Source: Rhizophagus sp. LPA8_4_AMF (taxonomy: Eukaryota > Glomeromycota > Glomeromycetes > Glomerales > Glomeraceae). From it: DNA of 33,087 nucleotides. The position numbers were made by a program, and so were the translations under genes. Shown here piece by piece: positions 1-10,211 of this stretch. The DNA lies in assembly GCA_021464525.1 (NCBI GenBank), contig JADRCO010000472.1, forward strand, positions 1-33,087, written 5' to 3'. The notes beneath the pieces were generated by a model. That model was given only the letters and a program-made list of their open reading frames with translations. It had not been told where the DNA came from and made no database searches. Positions within the stretch are counted from its first letter, which is position 1. Every line of letters begins with the position of its first letter.

Positions 1-49
1 AATTACGCAACATAATTATGAACTATATATTTCATTTTTATGGCATTAA

Positions 50-157
50 AATAACAGCATTAAGGTATTTCTACCAAATTACAATATTACGACCTAATTA
101 CAGCATTACGAAAAGTGTCGTAACTGTAATGCTGTATGCCGTAATATTACAGCATCG
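50..157. repeat. Short inverted and direct copies of a TACAGCATTACG-like word
   Basis: The word TTACAGCATTACG at 98-110 is followed by its inverted relative CTGTAATGCTGTA at 124-136, and related pieces (AACAGCATTA at 52-61, ATATTACAGCATCG at 144-157) flank it. The two central copies could fold into a short hairpin. It looks like a dispersed repeat family or the end of a mobile element cut by the window edge, but no full element can be delimited. Confidence 0.45.
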
Positions 158-254
158 CCAAATCAATTATGGCTAACATCTTTAGTGTAAAGAACTATCT
201 ATAAATGAGCTGCAAATCCAAGTACATATTAAGTTAAAGGTATTAGCAAGTAAT

Positions 255-594
255 ATTCCCTTTGAGTGTAGGAAGATCAGGATCAAACGTTAGTCCAATA
301 AGAGTTAAAATCCAAAAAAGAGTATAGGCCATACACATTACGTGGTAATTATTATTGTTGATGATTTTGTATGTGAAAATTATTTTTGTTCATGATAATA
401 CATGCCAAAAACGCGTCCAAGTTAAAATCAGAAGGAAGCTTAGTTTGTGATATAATACAACTTTTCAAATAAGGCCAATATGTAAACAACTCTTTTGAAA
501 AAAAAAGGTAAGAGAGAAAAATGAAAAGAAGGCAGAAAGAAAGATGGTAAAGATGAAAAACTATCCAAAAATTTTTTAAAGTCGATAATTGCAT
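255..594 (-). pseudogene. Possible relic of a coding sequence, family unknown
   Basis: Read on the minus strand, about 80 open codons (594 to 352) are followed, in another frame, by a short tail ending near 255 that reads like protein (it contains MCMAYTLFWILTLIGL). The first part is rich in Phe, Leu, Tyr and Ile with a hydrophobic stretch, which in AT-rich DNA also arises by chance. No domain is recognised. It could be a decayed membrane-protein gene, part of a transposable element, or no gene at all. Confidence 0.15.
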
Positions 595-1062
595 ATTTGA
601 GAAAAGTTGTTTATAAGTATGCTAGTCCAGTATTAGCTTTATCTAACCATTCAATTAAGAGGTATTAGCATATAGAACTGTTGATATAGTCACAGGTATT
701 ATTTAGGAACTAAAGGAAGTCCTAATTTTCAAGGGCTTCTTAGACTCTTTCTATATTATTTCGTTTCATCTAATAATATTATTTAAACTTGAAAAATACA
801 GTATTCCATAATATTTGTTTAGAACAAAAACTTATTGCTATAGGGTACTTGCAAATCCAAAATAAAATTTAACAGTCAGTCTACTAAGGCCTAAAATAAG
901 GATAAAATCTTGAAGTTTATCATTTAAAGAAAATAAAATAATAAAGAAAAGTATATATTAAAAGTTCAAAGTGTATTTATTATAAAGAAAATAAAGAAAA
1001 ATAAAGAAAAATAAAATTTTTTAACAAAAAAATATTAGTAAAAAAAATGGGTATGAATATGA

Positions 1063-1287
1063 TCAGAAAGAGTTCTTTTAATTTTATTGATGCACTTAAT
1101 TTTAGAAATAGTTAGCAATTATGTAGAATTAAATATTTTGAAAGATGAAATAGAAAAAGATTATAAATTTAGAGAAGATGAATTAAAAACATATTATAAT
1201 AAAAGAAAAAAACAACTTAATTAAGAATTAAATATAAAAGGTGGCAGTTTTGAGAAAAATAAAAGTAAAGGAAAAAATAAAGTATAA
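1063..1287 (+). pseudogene. Possible decayed coding fragment, lysine/glutamate-rich
   Basis: A run of 53 sense codons (1063-1221) reads as a charged, probably helical segment containing LKDEIEKDYKFREDELK, closes at a stop, and then continues in the same frame for about 20 more Lys-rich codons. The charge pattern would suit a coiled coil. There is no credible start and no recognised family. It is either a decayed gene piece or a chance frame in A-rich DNA. Confidence 0.2.
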
Positions 1288-1374
1288 ATTGGTAATGTTA
1301 TCAAATTGCTCATTAATTTTGGGCTAAGTTTTAACATTCTATATCAGATAGAATTTACATATAATATGTGTGTA

Positions 1375-1853
1375 CATAGTGAAATTTGATATAATAAAAC
1401 TCTAATAAACTGGAATTGGCCTTATATCAGAACTTTTTCCTAGAACTAAATTACATATATTAAAATAAGTTTGATATAACAGAATTTATTAGTAAAATTT
1501 TGATAATCACTATAATAGAACAAATGGCAAATCAGTCATAATAAAAATGATTCAGTATAACAGAACATGTGATGATTTATATTTCTAAACCAATAAAATT
1601 AATTTTACATAACACTGATATCATTTTTTAAGTGATATGATTGAATAAAAAAAGTAAAATTTTAATTTTAATCAAAGAAAAAACTCTAAGAAAAGAAATA
1701 ATAAAATTTCTGTATATGTTACATATATAAAATTTTGATATAACTTGATTTTATATAAAATCTAGTATATCAAGATTTTTTAATATATCAGAAGTCTTGA
1801 TATACCAGTTATTTTAACTGGAACAGATAGTTTTAATATATCAAATTTTACTG
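1375..1853. mobile_element. Tc1/mariner- or pogo-like MITE
   Basis: A 479-bp non-coding element bounded by terminal inverted repeats of about 27 bp. The left end (1375-1401) contains GTGAAATTTGATATAATAAA and the right end, inverted (1829-1853), contains CAGTAAAATTTGATATATTA. TA dinucleotides lie immediately outside both ends (1373-1374 and 1854-1855), as expected from TA-targeting transposases. Inside are further 'GATATAACAGAA'-type words and inverted CTGGAA/TTCCAG words, so the inverted similarity extends beyond the ends. No transposase is encoded, so mobility would depend on an enzyme supplied in trans. The superfamily is inferred from the TA target and CAGT-like terminus only. Confidence 0.7.
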
Positions 1854-1856
1854 TAT

Positions 1857-2153
1857 ATATATTGTATCTTAAATGACAATTTGCCTTAGATGTCAACTGT
1901 CTAATAAAATGTGATGATTTATATATTAGCATGTAAAGATTTACATATAAATATTATCATATATAGAAGTTACATGTGATCGGTTAACAACTAACACAAA
2001 TGGAGGATGTCTAAAACCATGTTCGATCACATGATGTACACGCACCTTGATTGGTCACTATAAATAGTTAGACATTATGATTGGCTTATTATCACATGAA
2101 CGAACATAGCTTTAGACAACTCTCACAAATGTTCATTTAAGGCACAATATATA
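1857..2153. mobile_element. Second inverted-repeat MITE, abutting the first
   Basis: The left end (from 1857, TATTGTATCTTAAATGA) matches the right end read inverted (2153 leftwards, ATATATTGTGCCTTAAATGA). A second pair of arms lies inside: 2008-2035 and 2091-2118, both carrying TGTCTAAA followed by an ATGTTCG word and a CAT/ATG-rich stretch. The single strand could therefore fold into a long interrupted hairpin. It is about 297 bp, non-coding, and begins within a few bases of the right TA of the 1375-1853 element. Family unknown; probably TA-targeting. Confidence 0.6.
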
Positions 2154-2257
2154 CATGTAAATGAACAATTCATAGCATTAAGATACTAGTTTTTAATACT
2201 TTCTTGATGGGATACCATTAGTATCTAGCGATATCCAATCAACTCAGCCTCTTAGAG

Positions 2258-2710
2258 TAGTATTGGGTAATTGAACAATTGGACATTTTGGACATTTATC
2301 CAAAACCTGTCTAAAATTTATCCAAAACCAAAACCTTTTTTTCATTGGACAGATTTTGAACAGATTATATGACAAAAAATTTAATTTAGGCCAGAATTAT
2401 AATTAATTTTAGCCAATATTTTAATTTTAATTTAATTATTAAATTACTTTAAAAATCTTTAAATATTATTTTTGATATTATTTGATTTTACATTAATTTT
2501 TTATCATTTAATTTATTAAATATTTACTTTTTTAATATTCTAAATTATATTTTTGTTTTATTTTTAGTTTCAATTGATAAATATTAAAACTTTTGAATAA
2601 TATTAAACTGTCCAAAACTATATCTAAAACTGTGTCCAAAACTTGATTTTGGACAGTCCAAAATTGTCCAATTAAAAAAACCAATTGGACAAGTCTAAAA
2701 CCCATCACTG
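2258..2710. mobile_element. hAT-like MITE with 8-bp target duplication
   Basis: A 453-bp non-coding element. Its left end (2258, TAGTATTGGGT) mirrors its right end read inverted (2710 leftwards, CAGTGATGGGTTTTAGAC). It is flanked by TCTTAGAG (2250-2257) and TCTTAAAG (2711-2718), an 8-bp duplication with one mismatch, which is the hallmark of hAT insertion. Both subterminal regions are packed with GTCCAAAA/TTTTGGAC words, as in subterminal transposase-binding repeats of hAT elements. The AT-rich core has no reading frame. The single mismatch in the duplication and the imperfect ends suggest it is not very recent. Confidence 0.75.
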
Positions 2711-2718
2711 TCTTAAAG

Positions 2719-3985
2719 AGAGTAGGGATCTTATATAACTTTCTTTAATTATTTCAGTTATTTTGTTCTGTTTCAGTATTTTATGTAAGTGAACAAAATT
2801 GCACCACTATATAAATAAAAAAATAAAATAAAAAATAAAAAAATAAGTATTATTTTATTTATGATTTGATTATTGAATTAAATACTTTTATAATTTTAAA
2901 AAATTAATTAATATCTTTTAATTAAATTTAATCTAATTAACTCTTTTATTTTTTAAAAATTTTGATATAATTTTATTATATAAAAAAAAGAAATAACATA
3001 TAATTTTATTTTTTTTTCAAGTCATTTTGGAATAATATTGTCAAATTTCTATTTAATTATTTACTATTATTTATTTTTCTTTGATTTTTCTTTTTTAAAT
3101 CATCATATAGGTTAAGAAAAATCAAATAATGATATTATTTATAAATAATATATTAAATAGAATTTTTAATTAGAGCTAATAAAAAAAGAATAAATATATA
3201 TTATACCAATAAGTTGAAATTGATTTATGAACTTTAAAAAATTATTATAAAGACTTAAAAAATGATTTTTAAGCCATTTTAATAACTTTTTCTTATAATG
3301 TAATAAGAGTTTAAAAATATTGAAACTGCTTGATTTTTTTAGCAATTTACAGTATGACTATTTTTATTAAAAAACTTCTTAAATGCAATAAACAAGTATG
3401 TAATGAAATTTAAATCATTTACTTTATTAAATTCTTGGTTCAAATTCAACTATTTCTTTACCTTTGACATTATATTGATCATATTTTCACCCAATTGCAT
3501 GTAACAGAAGATCATTAAACTATTTATTTTATTTTTATTTTTATGATGGAGACAGAGACTGGGACAACCAGTCGAGACGGTTACAGGTATGTATAATACA
3601 AGATATACAACGTACTAAACTAGTTAATCCAACCTTCCGTACCAACCAATTAGTAAATATCTGATAAATCTAAGATATCCTATAATATCGGTTGTTTAAG
3701 ATTGAAGTTATTTGCAAAGTTGAATAATTGATCAAGGTACATTCTAAAAAAGTTTTATAAGTGACTTACTTGTGTATAAAAGTATATAAAGGATAATTGC
3801 GTTAAAAGCAGAAATTATCAATGCAGAAGTGAAAAATAATCCTATCCAAACTTTAGCACGCGATTAACCATGCTTCACTATGTAACGTAAATTATGTGCA
3901 GTAGATCAATGCAACCTAACTAACCTTGGTATAATACATAAGAATGAATTAGAATTGATAGGTGTAACAATTTGGATAATATGTT
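2719..3985. other. AT-rich intergenic DNA upstream of the lectin/aerolysin-like fossil
   Basis: Mostly simple A/T sequence with (AAATAAAA)-type runs at about 2812-2850. From about 3545 to 3640 it changes character to more balanced base composition (a GACAGAGACTGGGACAACC-like stretch). That part could be an old repeat fragment but matches nothing I can name. No gene was found. Confidence 0.5.
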
Positions 3986-4048
3986 ATGAAAGGATATTTT
4001 TGTGGATTTTTTCCCATAACTTTCTTTTATTTTCGCTTTCCCGTAATT

Positions 4049-5422
4049 ATGGAAATAAAATATATTATTTTTCTTTATTTTCAACTCTTTATAATTTCTA
4101 CGTATAGTGACTTAATACCTAATAATAGAGTTATTACAGATTCCAATTCTACAACTGACTTTAATTTGGTAGAAGGAATTACATATAACATAGTTCATTT
4201 GAAGTCAAAGTCGATCTTGGATAGCGATGGTAACAAAGTATGTGTGAATTCTGCATCTGGCCCAAATCAGTATTGGACCTTACGGAAGGCGAATAATAAT
4301 CGATATAATATCATTAATGTAAATTTGGGTAGGAATTTAGACAGCAATGGTCAAAGCGTATATACCGGTGATCCTAGAGATAATTCTATATTTAACTCAT
4401 ATCAACATTGGGTATTTAAAAAGATTAAAGATGACTTGTTTAATATAGCTCACGTGAAATCTCGGAATTTAGACAGCAATGGTTTGGATGTTTATATCAG
4501 TAATAATGAAAATGATTCCAAAACCAATATTTTTCAGCAATGGTTATTTGAACCTAGTAATTACAATTTAACTGCAGTAGTAACCGATTTTGAATATCCT
4601 CCAGATTTAAAAAATAAATTGGATCAATACAAGACACGTACTAGTCTTACAAGTGGTAATTATACAATTGAGAACAATGCGAACGTAACAATAGAACAAT
4701 GGATCGACAGAACCGAAGTAAAAATAAATACTTACTTTTTGGAAATCAAAAAATCAGAGTCACTTACAGTTACAAAAAATATTGGTATGTCGTATAATAT
4801 TGGTGCAGTTATTTTCGGGATATTAGGAATAAATACGGGATTTACTAAAGGAATTAGACGTGAATTTACTTCGACATGAGAGAAAATATACAGAGAATCT
4901 ATAACGGAAATGGTTTCATATAATATTCGTCAGAGAATTATAGTGCCACCTTATAATTCGGTAATAGTTTACAGTACAGTAGATAAGATCATTATTAACA
5001 TGCCATTTAAAGCAAAAATCAGAGTCACTGGCAAAGCAGATAGACTAGATAAGAATGGAAAAGTTATCTCAATGGCTGATGTTGAAGTTAATGCGATTAG
5101 ATGTTACCTCCAAAAAGAAGACTTTAATATTAAAAATATAACAGTGGAAGGAAATTCTCTCATCATTGATACTAGTGGCACTATGAAAATAGATGGATAT
5201 GGATTGGAGACAAAAATTGAGACGATTGAAATCCCTCATAAGGATCCCAAGCATAAGGATCCCAAGCATAGGGATCACAAGAACGAATCCCCGGATTCCC
5301 CAAGCATGCCTTATTATCATTATTATTATTTTTTCGTACTTATTTCATTCTTACCCTTTATTTCCTCTGTTTTATATTTTATTGTTCTAAATAGGTCCAG
5401 AAGAGACTATTATCCAATTTAA
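4049..5422 (+). pseudogene. Fossil: ricin-B lectin plus aerolysin-like pore-forming toxin gene
   Basis: The best start is the ATG at 4049, which opens a hydrophobic N-terminal signal peptide ending near ...TYSDL; an upstream in-frame ATG at 3986 would add 21 residues. Parts in order are a signal peptide, a beta-trefoil lectin domain of ricin-B type with three QxW-like cores (QYW, QHW, QQW) and repeated 'LDSNG' sugar-site words, then an aerolysin/ETX-MTX2-like pore-forming region. A 15-bp tandem repeat (5237-5281) encoding a Lys/Asp/His linker follows, and finally a C-terminal hydrophobic membrane segment with a basic tail. Lectin-targeted aerolysin-fold proteins bind surface glycans and oligomerise into membrane pores. 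The gene is treated as a fossil. It appears broken, with about one break, and otherwise looks well preserved, so inactivation seems young. The aerolysin assignment rests on pattern recognition and is less certain than the lectin. Confidence 0.6.
5237..5281 (+). repeat. 15-bp tandem repeat x3
   Basis: Three consecutive copies of CATAAGGATCCCAAG (the third with two changes) lie within the linker region of the lectin/aerolysin-like fossil, just before its membrane segment. They encode a Lys-Asp-Pro-Lys-His-like pattern. Such in-frame minisatellites commonly vary in copy number. Confidence 0.85.
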
Positions 5423-6045
5423 ATTATCTTGATATATTCATGGTATATATTAGTGATTTATTATACTTAATGAAAAATAAAGTTTATTATTCGAAAATTT
5501 TGGTTACAATTACTTTCTAAAATGAAAACTATACGAAAATTCCCGCGAAATGTTTGCAGTTAATTGATTCAGCAATCTTCTAATAAATAATGCCTCATAT
5601 ACAATCACTACCAAAGGCTTAAAGATCAAGATCAATAAGATCAACTAGATCAACTATCAATCAAAGATTCACACTTGTGTTACGATAAAATATTTTATAA
5701 ATGTGATTTCATTTTAAGTACCTTTGGCGAAATTTGCAAATGTTACTATCATTGATTTACATAAAAGCATAATCCATTTCGATAATAAATATTAACATTA
5801 AATATATTAAATAGCTTAATAACAACAGACTAAACAGAGTCTTGATCCTGGTTTTTAAAAAATATAATTGTCAATTATTTAAAATACTTTATTATAAATT
5901 TTATTAGCATTATATCTATATTAAAAGATTTTATAATAAATTATTTTCAAGTAATGAATTTTATAATGCAAGTATTGATATGCAATAGGAAAATCTCCAG
6001 ACCCTGACAAATATAGTTACACAGAAATTACCCAAATAAATATAA
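5423..6045. other. Intergenic, convergent 3' ends
   Basis: This stretch separates the plus-strand fossil from the 3' end of the minus-strand phosphate-exporter gene, so it should hold both 3' untranslated regions. An AATAAA-like word (AAAAATAAAGTTTATT) sits at about 5472-5487, shortly after the fossil. Short GATCAA/GATCAAC words repeat near 5620-5655. No reading frame of note. Confidence 0.5.
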
Positions 6046-9000
6046 TTATATTAATTTTTGCACACTCATTTCAGCATCACTTTCAATAGCAGAAGTTCCA
6101 CTACTGCCATAATGTCCATTATTATTATTTCTATTCGATTCATACTTTAAAGGAGGAAAAGTATTTTCTAATGGTGAATTCCGATCATCTAAACTATTAT
6201 TATCAGATTGTTCATCGTCAGTTATATCACTGTAAGCATAAGATATAGCATTAGAACGAGGTTGAAAATCTCTCCATCCTTGTATATCATCGGTTTGGTC
6301 TGCTCTACGTTGCGGTAAATATGCATTTGTTATTCTTGAAGATAATTTAATACCCTGTGGTTCACTTGATACATTTAATTCGTCATTTGTTGTTTCTCTT
6401 TCAAATGGTAATGGTATTTCTTTAATAGCGCGAAATTGTCCACAATTATTTACATGCTACAAAGAGAAGGAAGGTAACGTTTAATTTTTGTTTGACTGAA
6501 GATTTAAGTCTCGATTAAAAAAAAAAAATACTTACTTCATTCTCTATACGAAAGAAATTCCATTGCCAACGTCTCAACATTTCACCAAAAGCAATGACAA
6601 AACCAGTAGCTATAGCATATTTGCTAGGTATAATTAATTGTAGAGTCCAACTAAATCTTAATAATCCATCAGAAACGATAGCAAAATAATAAATAGCATG
6701 ATTCCTAAAACTCAATTCATCTCTTAATAAATAATTTTGACTATCAAGTTGTAATAAAGACCAGTCCATTAATACATCCCATAAATAACTATATGTTGAA
6801 GAAATTGATTGACCACCTATCCAAAGTGATTTGGTTATTTTATTATTATACATCCTAAATAGAAATAATAACCATACTACCACGATTGTTGAAAAATATT
6901 TTCCTGCATTAAGTAAATGTGGGTATTTATGGTACGTAAGAGAATAACGTTTAAAACATTGAACTAATCTCCACCACGGTGGTAAACTTGTTAGCAATGG
7001 TGATAAAGGAGAAAATTTACACACGTTAACTAGGAAAAAAAAAAGTACGTTAATTTTTTTTCTTTTTTCTTTTTCTTTTGAAAAGCCAGAAGATAATTAC
7101 TTGCGCAGAATAAAAATTGCGAGTTCATAAACGTGTACGTTAAACTATTTAATTCGTCAGCAATAAAGAAATCTCTAAATTCAACACGATAAAATCCACT
7201 TGCAACAACTCGTAACTAAATGAAAGATAGAATGGTTTAGATTCATTTCATTTTGTTTAAATAAAATAGAAGCAAAATTTTTTTTTTTTACCAAAGCTAT
7301 GATAAACCATTTCCTAGCATCATAATAAAATATTCTTAAGGGACAAATTAAAATACTTAATAGTATAATACCCAATATCCAAACAAAATGTTCAAATTCT
7401 ACAAAAGTAAACCCAATATACGTTGTAAAACTAAAAATCAACAACATAAATGCGGGGATCTAAATCCAAATGGAAAAAAGAAATTAATATTTAATTTTAT
7501 TTACAAAAAAAAGAAAAATTAATCATTTAAAATTACCTCAAAATATTGTCTATAATTCAAATTATGCCTTGGATCAAATTCAAAAATAAATTTATAATTT
7601 ATTCTTGCATTTGTCCAAGTATACATATTTATTCCGAATAATAACCCAAAGACTATAGGTAAAAGATATGCACAATATATTTGTACCAAAATTGGCCATT
7701 TGATTGGATTGAACGATAATTTATTTCTAAATGCTTATAATAATAAAAAGAAACATTAAATTTAATATTCTTTTTTACATAAATTAATAAATATTAAAAG
7801 AAATTTTACCCAATTCGATTGCGCGAGCCAACATCGGTATTGACAATCCTATGTATAATCCGACACGCCATGTTACAAAATAATACGTCTAAGAAGAATA
7901 TAGCATAAATATGTAATTTTTTTTCTTTAAAAAATAAAATTATTTTCATATCTTACATTTAGTCCTTTAATTGGATTTGGAAGTCGAAGTTTTTTCATAG
8001 CCCGACTCCTAGCTCCTTGCTCAAAATTATTTATATAAAAGGTCTAAAAATTTGATTAACAACTTATTAATGGTCACCAATTTACAATATATATGAATGT
8101 TTTTATGTACGTACCTCAGTTTCATTAATAAGATTATCTATCGTGGAGGATTTTGTAAAATTGTAATTGGATATTCGTGGTAAATATATCTCGCTCCCAT
8201 TTCTATTAGTAACCTGTTAATAGATTATTTTTATTTTTTTTCGTTAAATATATATTCTAAATAAGCGTTGAAAATAATTTTCCTGCATACTTTATCATAC
8301 TTCTTTAAGATCTTAATGAAACCAGTCTTATTTAAAATCTATTTTGAGGAAATAAAAAAAAAATATGGCGCAGCGATAGTTAATAATAATAATATGACAT
8401 AAATAGTAACCCCTAATAAACTTACTCCATAGTTTTTTAATAATATAATTCCTCTGTAAAATTCAAGTAAAGCTTTTTTAATTAACCTTTTAGCACTTTT
8501 ATAATCAAGATCATGCTTAATACGATATTTGGTTTCTGCAAATCGTCCATTTTCTTGTGTTATAAATGAAACACTTTTTGATCTATGAGACGTTGGAAAA
8601 TGTTCTATTTCTTGCATAATTAAACTTAATTTTTTTGGCCATGCTTCATTTTCTTTTAACTACGGTATGCAAAAAGAAAAAAAGGTGTTATATAGAAAGA
8701 CTGCGCCATAAACCGCAAAACGTAAAACTTTTAACTTACCCTCTTTTTTATTCTCGATTCTTTCATAAATTTATATTGTTCTACTAGTTCATCAAAACGG
8801 TTTAAGGATTCTCTTAATTTCACTATTAAAACAATAATAATATTTGTTAAATTCCAAATCAAGAAATCATCATAAAATAGATTATTATTGATATTACTTT
8901 CATAGAATTTTTCAATTTTATCTAAATCCTCTTCTAAAGTTTTAAAGAATTGTTTTTCTTGAGGATTAACCTGCTCCCAAAGAGTGTCATATGATATTAA

Positions 9001-9434
9001 AGAACTTTGTTCTACAAAAAAAAAAAACAATGCAAACCATCTGTAAAATATTATCACAAATTATTTTTTTAGAATAATTTACGCAACTTACTCCGTGAAG
9101 AACTACAAGGAGATTTTCCTTTCTTTGAAAAACTTTTAAATCTATTTATAAAATTACTAGATTTTGAAGATAAACTAGATAACTGTTTCTCGGGTATTGG
9201 AATTGAAATTTCGGTAAAATCCGTCGAAATTGAACCATCCACATTTAAGTTTTCACATCTTTCTTGTTCTTGTCGTGATTGCTGGTTTGATTGTTGTTGT
9301 GACTGCTGTGATAACTGCTGTTCTTCCAATGACCGTTTGATTAAAGTTATTAAATATTTCAATTCTTTATAACCAATATATGCTTTTTTCCATTCTGGTA
9401 CCAATTCAGATTGAAGAATTTTAGCAAATTTCAT
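6046..9434 (-). CDS. SYG1: SPX-EXS family phosphate exporter (SYG1/XPR1 type), 12 exons
   Basis: Exons (minus): 9434-9092, 9011-8740, 8659-8426, 8338-8291, 8213-8115, 8043-7957, 7888-7810, 7733-7537, 7459-7292, 7215-7101, 7029-6536, 6456-6046. All 11 introns (68-87 bp) are GT-AG and every phase agrees, giving 848 residues, near yeast Syg1 length. Residues 1 to about 300 form the SPX domain: MKFAKILQSELVPEW start, Y22/K26 and the lysines of KILKKYDK, the surface that binds inositol pyrophosphates. A Gln/Ser-rich insert lies at 39-57. Several membrane helices follow (about 365-545), then the EXS domain with PPWWRLVQCFKRY (about 564-576) and [23 protein letters not shown]-like end. The tail (about 735-848) is acidic and Asn/Ser-rich. 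Members export inorganic phosphate under SPX control, usually at Golgi/endosomes or plasma membrane. In mycorrhizal fungi such proteins are discussed as candidates for phosphate release to the plant; that role here is inference. Confidence 0.93.
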
Positions 9435-9746
9435 ATTTTTTAAAAAAAACTATAAATCAATTCAATGAATAATTTAATGAAATTTTTTTTTTTATTTCGT
9501 AAAACCAGAAAAGAGATTATTTTTAACTAATTCAAAAATATATATATAGAAATTTGGGGATTTTTTTTTTAACGCCATCTTACCTTAAGAAGTATAAACT
9601 GTTTGATCATATGAAGTCACTTGACAATCCCAATTAATAATTTAAAGTAAATCAGTTTATCACAAAAAATTTTTTTATTTGATTAAAATTTTCACGTGCA
9701 CAATTATTTAAACCATCCCATTTCCTTCTTATTCAACGGAATTTTT
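9435..9746. other. Presumed promoter region of the phosphate-exporter gene
   Basis: 312 bp between the SPX-EXS start codon and the stop of the next minus-strand gene. It contains T-rich runs, a single CACGTG palindrome at 9693-9698, and a mixed-composition patch at about 9575-9640. No reading frame. The 3' untranslated region of the upstream neighbour must also lie here. Confidence 0.5.
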
Positions 9747-10211
9747 TTATAAACTAACGCAAATAGTTGTTTCATTCTTTTTCCCCCTCCAATCACCTTC
9801 ATCGTTATATCCTTCATTATGTACTTTCAATTCTCTATTATTACTATTATTACTATAATTATAAAGTTGAGGATACATTCTTAGTTCATTACTTAAACCA
9901 TAACGTATTTCTCTACTTTTTCTTGTAGAAAATCTCTTTTTCCAAAAATATTTTAAAATATAAAAGGCCATAAATAAATAAAATAATATCATCAAAGTAA
10001 AACATGCAAAGCATAATTTGCCACAAATATTTAATGATGAATTTAATTCAGAATCATTTTGAAGATGATTATTTTCCTTATTGTTGATGATTACTTTATT
10101 ATTTTTATGAATTGTACGTAATTTAATATTGTGATGATGTTCTCTGTGAGACGAGATAGTTTGAAATAGAAATTGGAATAGAATTATAATAATAATATAA
10201 CGAAAGCTCAT
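9747..10211 (-). CDS. Small single-pass membrane protein, family unknown
   Basis: An intronless frame of 154 residues. Residues 1-21 form a hydrophobic signal sequence (MSFRYIIIIILFQFLFQTISS). Residues 22-62 are polar and rich in His, Asn and Lys, presumably extracytoplasmic. Residues 64-89 form a strong membrane helix containing three cysteines (C63, C67, C70 near its start), followed by basic KKRFSTRKSR, which by the positive-inside rule places the Tyr/Asn-rich tail in the cytoplasm. The predicted form is type I. It lies 312 bp upstream of the SPX-EXS gene on the same strand, but eukaryotic genes are transcribed separately, so no functional link is implied. No domain recognised. The signal sequence plus helix layout and the coherent frame argue for a real gene. 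Confidence 0.6.
   Translation of the reverse strand: MSFRYIIIIILFQFLFQTISSHREHHHNIKLRTIHKNNKVIINNKENNHLQNDSELNSSLNICGKLCFACFTLMILFYLFMAFYILKYFWKKRFSTRKSREIRYGLSNELRMYPQLYNYSNNSNNRELKVHNEGYNDEGDWRGKKNETTICVSL

Larger units (their letters stand above)
158..1374. other. AT-rich non-coding stretch
   Basis: Apart from two weak coding-like relics (255-594 minus and 1063-1287 plus) this stretch shows nothing identifiable. It includes A-rich purine runs around 925-1020 built from AATAAAGAAA-like words. Confidence 0.5.

Noticed and set aside
9693-9698. CACGTG palindrome upstream of the phosphate exporter, a possible Pho4-type site
   Set aside because: The same hexamer also occurs at 18696, 21309, 28940 and inside the lectin region, so a single copy here is not evidence of phosphate control.
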